NCBI GenBank assembly: GCA_001695595.3
Contig: MBPM02000003.1
Span: 62,001-126,000 of the forward strand
Direction of reading: 5' to 3'
From: Plasmopara viticola
Taxonomy: Eukaryota > Oomycota > Peronosporomycetes > Peronosporales > Peronosporaceae
Length of the DNA stretch: 64,000 bases
Position numbers and translations under genes: made by a program. Each line of letters opens with the position of its first letter. Position 1 is the first letter of the stretch. The notes under the pieces were generated by a model that had not been told where the DNA came from, ran no database searches, and saw only the letters and a list, made by a program, of their open reading frames with translations. Below, in pieces: positions 56,220-64,000 of the stretch.

Positions 56220-58000
56220 CAAGCAGAGTGTTCTTAATCATCGACAGTACCCAGAGCATCGAGGTTGTTCTGTGAGAGCCGCATCGGTATCATTGTTAAA
56301 ATCAACAGGGTCATTACACCGACTTTTGTTATGTCTCGTCTGTCCACAATTTCTGCATCGTCTTTGTGGTCGAAGGGACGCCTCAACCACCTCAAACTTC
56401 GATAAATTGCGCTGAGTCTATCTTGAGGGACGTCCACGACCTCGTACGCTAGTGGAAATTATAAAAGTTTATATCTGGAACGATTATCAGGTGCTCAAGG
56501 ATCACCCTTTTATGATATATAGAGCCCTCGTCAAATTGTTCGCGGATCTGTTCTAGCGTTTCGTGGATTGATAGTGGTGGCGGTGGTACGGCTGCCGTCT
56601 CCCGAGAAGGTTAAATGAGCCACCGAAACGAATCAAAACCGTTGCGGGTGAGGCCTATTACTGGTGTTGCGGCTGCTCTTAATATAAATTCGTGATTGCA
56701 TATGACCGAAGTTTGAGACAAACATGCGTGGCAGTGTTCCTTATCGTCCCTAGCTCTGTATTGGCTAAAGGCTAATTTCGGCGCTACCGCCGAAGTCTTC
56801 TCCACTGCCCTAGCACAAAGTGCATTCCGGCGATTGCGCACACTCGTGCGGAGAGCAGTGAGATAGCAGCAAGTTGGCGATCACAAACCAGCCGGCAAGC
56901 TGTATCTACAGTCAACAAGTCACCCGTTGGTACTGAAATCCACTTCTTCAACGCAGAGTGTGCGCTCTCCACTCGTGAAGTTGTTGTATGGCCAGAATGC
57001 AGTTTGCAGCGCAAAAAGGCAGAAACAAATTTCTTCCTGTATGCAAGCCAGATCTTGGCTTGTGAGCTCCTGGGAGGCCTTCACGTCCTACGCTGCCTGG
57101 CATGGCTGATTTTGCTAATATGCCAGCGACAAAGGGCTCAGGAAATATATCGTCAAGAGCATTCATAAGAGCTTATTCCTTGTCGGTTTAAAAAAATCAA
57201 TGGAGACACCGAGAAGTCCACGAATGTCTGCTGTAAAATTGTTATTGCCCAAAGATAGTTCTCGGCTTTCTCCAACCATGAATATATAAGCAAATGTGAA
57301 AGTTTAGCTTATCGATCTGACCCCCACCCTGTGCAAAAGAGGAAGACCAAAACGGCTTGCTTCGCAAGTGGAGCCCAACAACCAGATTTTCCCAGTATAA
57401 TTCTATCTTTGACGGAAAAACTATAAACAGATGCGTAAGTCACTGTGCAGCGTCAAATTGCGTACAATATGGTGCACAAAGACTTGCTGATTCAAGACCA
57501 TCAATAAGAACAGCCAGCGGTATTTTACCATGTAACAAATGCCTACGTACTGCGTCACGAATGTTGTATACACCACGAGGTGTTATCGGAACGTTACTAT
57601 CGCGCATTAGCGTGACAATACGCATAGGAGCCAGACCCGACCGACGGTAATTCAGAATTTGTTGCCGCTCAACAAATCCAAGGGCCCGACCTTGCAGATG
57701 CGCGGCAGCGTCCACAACCGCCATTGATTGTGTTCAAGTTGGTTGGCATCAACAACCAAGTAGACTAAATCTTCTTATCCTCGCATTTTGCGAATTATTA
57801 CAGTAGACTGACAGTTTGTTCCGCGGCTTCCACGCACACGTTTACGCTGCTGGTGCGGCTTGGAAGTTAGATTTTCCGCACATGAGCATTTAAGACATGT
57901 AGCTTTGATTTCACCGTCTGATCGGTGTCCAACTCTCCTTGTTCTTTTGCACGTCAATTTGCAGCCCTCATCCTGCAATTGAAGGGTTTTTTGCCAAGCG
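56220..58000 (-). pseudogene. Decayed Mutator-like (MULE) transposase
   Basis: Fragments occur in the correct order on the minus strand. First is a cysteine/basic N-terminal module (57978-57775). Then comes a helix-turn-helix-like piece with FVERQQILNYRRSGLAPMRI and TPRGVYNIRD (57724-57440). TSRVESAHSALKKWISVPTG, the hallmark of MULE/FAR1-type transposases, follows near 56970. Then a zinc-knuckle-like end with ICNHEF (56841-56611) and a last piece near 56437. Frames are broken by several shifts and stops. It is a class II DNA transposon remnant. Terminal inverted repeats were not found by eye. It cuts off the helicase pseudogene at 56.2 kb. Confidence 0.75.
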
Positions 58001-59255
58001 AGCCTCTTTCAACGACGCGTGCGTAGTATCAAGGATAAATTGTTGACTCATAGTTGAAGTAATGGAAGAATGAAGATAAGGTGAAAGAAGGCAAAGTCTT
58101 GTTGCATTGCGATCCTACAGAACATTTAAATTCATTGGTGTTCGCTTCAATCAATCAAAGTCATTAGGGATACTGCATTAAGGGGGGGTTGACGCTAAAA
58201 ACTTATTTCTTCCGTTTTTGAATTAAAGCCCAGTATTCCAGTAAAAAAAGTTTTGAGACTTCACAGAAACTTTAATTTCTGGCGTAGTGCAGTTTATCGG
58301 GAGAAAATTGTATAAAACGGACGTCGAAGGTATCGTTTTTCATAATTTCTGTGACGGTAGTAAAGATCACTCTGCACTGGAGAGGTATTCATTCGGATAT
58401 GAATATATTTGTCTGTCTATCTGTCCAAAAGCGGTCAATGTTGGCATCCACAATCTAGAAAATTGTTTGACAGAAGGCAGTGGATAATCGCGTGTTTCTA
58501 TCTACACCAACGTGTCCTAGTAGGCCATAAGGAATAAACACCGTAGCCTTGCGGGTTGTTCTAAGATGTATTGGCTGGAACAGCACTAATTTGCTCAAGT
58601 GGCACACAAACATATACTCGTGTTGCCATAAATTTATGGCAAGTCAAGAGGTAAATGGACTTCAGACAGTGTCATGTGAGTAGCGAATAGTTCTCACATA
58701 TTTGACCGCCCCTTTGTACCTTTGGTGCCATCAACATGCTTTGATACATCAAATTATATGTTGGAGCTTGATATGCATCCGAAGCACATCTTGCATCACT
58801 TCTCTGTCATTCGAAATGATCATTAAACTGCATTTAGAAATTGCTTTCCTTCGTAATGAGCTGCAGGCTCGGTTAGCCATCTAATGCGCGCAGTCTTATG
58901 CGCTAGGCTCCTCAGTCCTACCACCAATACATTGGGTGCTGCGGGTACAAGAAACTACCGAATACCCGCGCGTAGTTGCCTTAATCACGAGGTTGAGCGC
59001 GGGTATAACGCCTAGAAAACATGCTGGAGGCTCAAATTAGGCACGAAACCCATGGGCTTGTAATACTTTACCATGACGCTGATGTGTTGGCGCGTCGACA
59101 TTGTCTTTTTTTTAGTAACGTTACAATTGCAAGAGGACAATTTTAACCTTTTTTTCAAGACACAGCTGGTAAAGTCTTAACAATATCGGCCATTTTAACT
59201 AGCCTGCCCAACAATAAAGTTTAAGAAATGCAACCAGTGCCAGGTGACGATGCTC
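58001..59255. other. Gene-free region
   Basis: No supported gene. A plus-strand frame at 58287-58487 has no motif and begins with a non-ATG codon. A 20-bp palindrome is listed separately. Confidence 0.35.
58623..58642. repeat. 20-bp perfect palindrome
   Basis: TTGCCATAAATTTATGGCAA reads the same on both strands. It lies in non-coding DNA. Confidence 0.9.
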
Positions 59256-60624
59256 TTAAACCTTGCTGTAATCCATCTTGGATTCAAGCTTTTTTGTCTC
59301 ACCCAGTTTTCGCGCAGCTTTCATAAAATCCTCCTCCACAACATACTCACGGTCGGAACGGATCGCAAACATACCTGCTTCGGTACAAACATTTCGCATA
59401 TCAGCACCGTTAAAGCCATCTGTGAGCTTTACAATCGATTCGTAATCGATCTCGCCCTTCTTGGTAATAGGACCCGAATGGATTTTAAGAATGTCCATGC
59501 GCGAGGCCTCGTTAGGTAGTGGTATTTCAATTTTGCGATCAAGGCGGCCGGGACGTAGCAGCGCGGGGTCAAGAATATCCGGTCGGTTGGTTGCCATGAC
59601 CATCTTCACCTGTCCGAGAGCATCAAAGCCATCGAGCTGGTTCAGCAGCTCCATTAACGTTCGCTGAATCTCACGATCAGCAGATGTGCCCTCCGAGTAT
59701 CGACTGCCACCTATAGCATCAATTTCGTCCATAAAAATGACGCATGGCTGATGGTCGCGGGCGTATCCAAACATTTCACGGATTACACGAGCACTCTCAC
59801 CAATGTACTTGTCTACGATGGCACTAGCCACTACCTTTAAGAAAGTGGCATTAATATTGCACGCTAGTGCACGAGCCAACAGAGTCTTGCCTGTACCAGG
59901 TGGACCGTACAATAATACACCCTTGGGAGGTTTGATTCCGACACGAAGAAATAGCTCCGGATTTGTAAGTGGTAGCTCGATGACTTCGCGAAGTTCACGG
60001 ATCTGATCGTTCAAGCCACCAATGCTTGAGAACGACACATTTCCAGCATCTTCCTTTAGCATGTGATACACTGTTGGATCTACTTCACGTGGCAGGTAGC
60101 GCATGATGGTGAGCGTCGTCATGTCCAACGCCACACGCGTTCCTGACACGAGCTTGCTTTTGTCCACCTTAGCACGGCATCCGACGACGTAGCGTGGACC
60201 ACTTGAAGCCTTAACAATAAAGCGATCCTCGTCCAGCTGACGCAGCACTTCGCCAATAATTTGGCCCACGCTCTGCAATAGACCACATCAAAAATGGCAA
60301 TTAAGCGTAAAACAAGAAGTAGGTTTGCACCTGCAACGCCTTGAGGTCATCCTCAGTCTTGTTAAATTCGCTCACGAGAGTCTTAACATTTTCGCGCATA
60401 CTTTTGACCCTGAATAGCATAAAAAATAGAGCTCAATGATCGGAATTATACTCTGACGATGGCAATTTAGATTGCCATGACAATGGATCTAAAGAAATTC
60501 AACGACCATGGCTGTATAATAGGCAATCAACAAACCTGCTTTCCATCTCACGGTGCTCCATGACCTTAGTCTTGTATGCATTGAGCACCTGCGTGCGCTC
60601 ATCCTCGGTCGAAACAGACGCCAT
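59256..60624 (-). CDS. RPT4: 26S proteasome regulatory ATPase Rpt4 (PSMC6), 394 aa
   Basis: Three exons (60624-60536, 60409-60331 and 60272-59256) with GT-AG introns of 126 and 58 nt join in frame to 394 aa. Rpt4 is one of six AAA-ATPases in the base of the 26S proteasome that unfold ubiquitinated substrates. The N-terminal coiled coil is in exons 1-2. [10 protein letters not shown] and [10 protein letters not shown] mark the OB domain. Walker A GPPGTGKT is at residues 179-186, Walker B FMDEID at 236-241, and [20 protein letters not shown] carries the second region of homology with its arginine fingers. [15 protein letters not shown] follows. The sequence fits Rpt4 better than other Rpt subunits, notably in [13 protein letters not shown]. 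The end DYSKV lacks an HbYX motif, as is usual for Rpt4. It diverges from the transporter gene. Confidence 0.96.
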
Positions 60625-60729
60625 GGCTTTGATTTGGTACTTACAATCTGGATACGACTTAATAAATATATACTCGTGTCGGATTGGCTATAACTACATA
60701 CGGGAACGCGTGACAGAATTGCATTCGCC
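60625..60729. promoter_or_regulatory. 105-bp divergent promoter of Rpt4 and the amino-acid transporter
   Basis: The start codons at 60624 (minus) and 60730 (plus) are separated by 105 bp, so both promoters must lie here or overlap the genes. A TTGCATTCGCC stretch ending just before the transporter ATG resembles the oomycete CATT-type initiator. Confidence 0.6.
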
Positions 60730-62640
60730 ATGGACCATTTCTTAGAGGTGGCGAGTCGCGTGAAGCCGCTGTCACGCTGCAAGATCGAGACTGTCACATT
60801 AAAAAAGTGTCTGACGCTTAAAGACCTAGTGGCGTATGGTGTAGGCTGCTCAGTAGGGGCTGGTGTCTACTCGCTCGTTGGCGTGGGCGCGCAGATTGCA
60901 GGGCCAAGCATCTCCTTGTCGTTCCTCATCAGTGGTATCGCCTGCATCTTCACGTCACTCACGTACTCGGAATTTTCTTCTCGCGTGCCTGTACGTTGCT
61001 CGTAATGACGAAGAAATGGTTGGGAGACACTGAAACTGTGTATGGGTGAAGGTCACGGGCTCGGCGTATACGTTCGTATACATCACCTTTGGCGAGCTAG
61101 CTGCATGGTTAATTGGCTGGAACTTAACTCTCGGATACGGCATTTCGGCAGGTGAACGATAAAGTGACCAATTTTTTTTGTATTGAATTTAAGTACGTTG
61201 TTCAATTTGCGTTTGCAGCGGGGATTGCACGGAGTTGGGCCTCTTACGTGCACCTGTTCCTGCAGCAGTGGGGTCTTTATCTTCCACGATACATCGTTCA
61301 AGCTGAGCTTTTTGGTGTACACTGTAGTATATTAGCGGCATTGCTCATCATTTGCTGTACATTAATTCTCCTCGCTGGCGTTCATGTACGTCTTCGAGAC
61401 ATGAGTATATTTTGTATTGGGGTCGTGCTCATCAAAGCATAATTGCAATGACAGGAATCTGCCAAATTTAATGCTTATGTAACACTTCTCAACATCCTAG
61501 TGCTTGCCTTTGTAGTGGCGTTCGGAAGCACCAAGATGGATGTGTTGTATTGGGAGCCCTTTATGCCTGCGGGTTTTCATGGTGTTATGGCAGGCGCTGG
61601 AGTGGTCTTTTTTTCTTATTTAGGGTTTGACATGGTGGCTTGTCTAGCGGAGGAGGTTAGCGAGCCTCAGCGAACTTTGCCCAAAGCAATAATTGGATCC
61701 CTCCTCATCTCAATGACTATCTATGTCGGAGTGTCGCTCGTTGTGACTGGCATGGCACCCATTGACATTCTTGGCAATAAAGTTCCTTTAGTGAACGCGT
61801 TTATTTTTCACAACCTGCCTTGGGCTGGACGTATCGTGTCGTTTGGCTCCATTTTTGGGCTTACCACCGCTGCATTTACTTGTCTTATGGGTCAACCGCG
61901 TATTTTCTACCAAATGGCCAAGGATGGTTTGCTGCCCACACTTTTTTCAAAATTGCATCATCAAACTCAAGTCCCTGTTGCAAGTACACTATTGACTGGA
62001 TCCCTAGTGGCTTTAATCGCATTCGTATTTGATCTAAGTTTTCTGGCTAACGTGATTTCGTGCGGCACATTGCAAGTTTTTACATTTGTGAATGCTGGCG
62101 TGCTACTGCTTCGCATGCGTCGAAGCAACAGTGGAGTTAAAGTTGTTCACCGTGTATTGCTGTTTGTAGTATCGTGTTTCATTCTATCGCTGGCTTTCGT
62201 GTTCGATTTTTCGTGGGTAATACAAAGTGCGTTTGCTGCGTTGGTTCTCGTTTCGTACATGTGGATAGATCAATTGGGTAAAGTAGGGTATGTGTTGTCC
62301 GTCTAGCAGTGTCGAAGCATCACTTTTATATAGCCTGACTCAATTTCAATGTATGTCTGCAGTGGCTTGACGGCTACATTCCAGTGCCCGTTAGTTCCCT
62401 TCGTGCCATGTATGGGGGTTCTTGCTAATGTGTACATGGTGGCAAGCATCCCTGGTGAGGGGTGGTACGTACACTGCTCTTGCTAAAAACCTCGCTATTG
62501 CTAGTGCTGACTTCGTTTCGATTGTCGTCTCCAGGATCGGAGTCATTATCTGGTCAGGCATAGGCCTGATAGTATATCTGTGCTACGGAATTCGCAATAG
62601 TATGCTGAATGATCCTGCCGTTTTACAGCCACTAATCTGA
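60730..62640 (+). CDS. Cationic amino acid transporter (APC superfamily, SLC7/CAT-like), 522 aa
   Basis: Six exons (60730-60990, 61052-61151, 61219-61385, 61455-62287, 62363-62464 and 62535-62640) separated by GT-AG introns of 61, 67, 69, 75 and 70 nt give 522 aa. Each junction keeps the frame and restores family sequence: SSRVP to VTGSAYTFVYITFGELAAW, GYGISA to AGIARSW, GVH to ESAKFNAY, FQCPLVPFVPCMGVLANVYM in exon 5, and GEGW to IGVIIW. The N-terminal KDLVAYGVGCSVGAGVYSLV is the first transmembrane substrate-binding segment of the APC fold. About 12-14 hydrophobic segments are spread over the protein. CAT-type carriers move arginine, lysine and related amino acids across the plasma or vacuolar membrane. 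Specificity here is inferred from family only. The last junction uses GTACGT as donor; a nearby GTGAGG would break the frame. Confidence 0.9.
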
Positions 62641-62769
62641 AGACGTGACATTGCCATGGATATAGAATATGTATCCACGTGACAATAAAATTAGCTCATG
62701 GCCGTTTAGGATTTATTCTAGGAGGAATGGATGCTACATGTGTTGGAATTGAATATGTAAATAAAATTT
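62641..62769. other. Spacer between transporter and downstream gene
   Basis: An AT-rich 129-bp spacer. An upstream ATG at about 62728 opens only a ten-codon frame that stops before the next gene. Nothing else is seen. Confidence 0.35.
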
Positions 62770-64000
62770 ATGAAGACAACTCCTAAGTGCCTGCTACCCT
62801 TCCAGCTCGACGATACTGAAGATAACAGCAACCCTGCTGGAAGTGAACAAGGACAGGAATATCGCAGATTTTCCAATTCTCGTCATGAAAACGATGTAAT
62901 GGTGGAGTTGTATCGTCAGACTGTGCCGCTTGTGCAATCCCACTCAACTGCAGCAATCAAAACGTTAGGAGCGATCGCACGCGATCACCAGCTGGTGAAG
63001 CGCATGCTGCATCGCCCACCGCCGTATGCAAAGCAAATAGATCGGCGTCCCCTAACGTTGAGTGGTTCTACATCAAGATCGTCAGTCGTACCGCCTCCCG
63101 CGTTTTCATTATCACCTAGCAAAAGTGCTTCGAGGAGCAATTGCGATCGTCGGTTGGCATTCATGGCTGCGTGTGAGAAACTCTTAGTGACGTTTGATCC
63201 GCAAGTGCAGCATACTCGTCGTATCAAGCTTGCTCAGATTCAGCCATTGCTTCAATTGCATGGACTTGACGTCGATTCGGCAGCGTTTCGTCATTGGGAA
63301 CAACGTTTGCAGCCTTCGCAATTAACTCGAACACCCACAGTTTCAGTTAGTGACTTTATTCAAGGATGTCAGTGCTGGTTTACTGAGACGTTCCTTATCG
63401 AGCATGTGCAAACACTTTTAGCGCAACAGAAGCATCAGTGTGATGAAGGTAAAGGGCGCACGAAGCTGTTACCATTGCAGTGCGATTATCGGCAGTCGCC
63501 TACGCGTTTAAACCAGGCGCCCTTTGACCGGCTCGTGCACGAAAGTGACGCCACGAGCACGTTTTCTTACGAGACTTACGCTCACCACCCACCTGCAAAA
63601 GCACCGTCGTTGAATATGTCTGCGTCTGCTCCAGCCTTGTTGCATGCAAAATACTGTCATTGTCACAATCTCAACCCTGCCACTTTAGCAGCGGTGGACA
63701 AGCTCAAAACTGCCGAGCAGCAGCACCGTCGAACAAAAAAGGAGACTGCGAAGCTTGCACGGCAGTCGAAACAGCAAAGTGCAGCGACTACACACGCCTT
63801 TAGTGCCAGTGTGGCAATGATCTCTCGTCATGTGCACAGCAAGGAGTTACGCAAGCATTGCAAGTACCAACTTGAAGTGCAAATTGCACGAGCCGACCAA
63901 GGTCGTCACTGGAGCAGACGGCACAAAGAACATTGCAAGGCGATTGAACAGGATGCTCGCGCACAACGCAACCGAGAGGTATCTGAAATAAAGGTGCTTG
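62770..64000 (+). CDS. Hypothetical protein, 3' end beyond the window (at least 410 aa)
   Basis: An ATG at 62770 opens a frame with no stop through the last base of the window, more than 410 codons, which is far beyond chance. The product has a polar N-terminus. A middle section (about 135-235) has helical features (AFMAACEKLLVTFDPQVQHT, then IKLAQIQPLLQLHGLDVDS) loosely like a paired-helix regulatory domain, and CQCWFTETFLIEHVQTLL follows. A long basic, glutamine- and lysine-rich stretch from about residue 310 is likely coiled coil. Codon use matches the neighbouring genes. I recognise no family. It is transcribed in the same direction as the transporter and starts 129 bp after its stop. No intron is needed within the visible part. 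Confidence 0.85.
   Translation, partial: MKTTPKCLLPFQLDDTEDNSNPAGSEQGQEYRRFSNSRHENDVMVELYRQTVPLVQSHSTAAIKTLGAIARDHQLVKRMLHRPPPYAKQIDRRPLTLSGSTSRSSVVPPPAFSLSPSKSASRSNCDRRLAFMAACEKLLVTFDPQVQHTRRIKLAQIQPLLQLHGLDVDSAAFRHWEQRLQPSQLTRTPTVSVSDFIQGCQCWFTETFLIEHVQTLLAQQKHQCDEGKGRTKLLPLQCDYRQSPTRLNQAPFDRLVHESDATSTFSYETYAHHPPAKAPSLNMSASAPALLHAKYCHCHNLNPATLAAVDKLKTAEQQHRRTKKETAKLARQSKQQSAATTHAFSASVAMISRHVHSKELRKHCKYQLEVQIARADQGRHWSRRHKEHCKAIEQDARAQRNREVSEIKVL

Noticed and set aside
1..64000. RxLR or Crinkler effector genes, CRISPR arrays, rRNA
   Set aside because: No RxLR-dEER pair after a signal peptide, no LFLAK-type start, no spacer-repeat array and no rRNA-like conserved stretch was found by reading.

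Overview
The window looks like nuclear DNA of an oomycete, probably Peronosporales (a Phytophthora or downy-mildew relative). This rests on large intron-poor genes, GT-AG introns of about 58-175 nt, very short divergent promoters, Mutator-type transposon remains and protein sequences of stramenopile character. No tRNA, rRNA or CRISPR locus was found. The species is not determined by anything I can see.

Layout. The left block (3.3-21.0 kb) is gene-bearing: a small predicted mitochondrial protein, a kinesin-1-like motor with an unusual ZZ zinc finger in its tail, the mitochondrial processing peptidase beta subunit (one intron), a nuclear protein with two Myb/SANT-like domains and an AT-hook, adenine phosphoribosyltransferase (one intron) and a long intronless NRDE-2 family protein. 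The middle (about 21-59 kb) is gene-poor. The only apparently intact gene I could build there is a five-exon ZNRD2/SSSCA1 family gene at 34.4-35.4 kb, with one GC-AG intron. The rest is decayed coding sequence, including an RNase H2 subunit C pseudogene, a truncated TBC-domain (Rab-GAP) pseudogene joined to a truncated DEAH-helicase pseudogene, a dead Mutator-like transposase, several unnamed fragments, and old repeats. The right block (59.2-64.0 kb) is again compact: proteasome ATPase Rpt4 and a cationic amino-acid transporter share a 105-bp divergent promoter, followed by a long open frame that runs off the window.

The most striking repeat is a short interspersed element of about 300-330 bp. 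It is present four times (15.4, 22.4, 33.2 and 42.3 kb), always in the + direction, with a short tandem tail (ATTAC- or AATAC-like). Three copies are flanked by 11-12 bp target-site duplications. One copy sits 78 bp upstream of the Myb/SANT start codon, and another landed inside a minus-strand open frame that becomes continuous again when the element is removed on paper.

The genes do not form one pathway. They are mainly housekeeping functions (mitochondrial import, purine salvage, nuclear RNA surveillance, proteasome, amino-acid uptake) around an island of pseudogenes and mobile-element debris.
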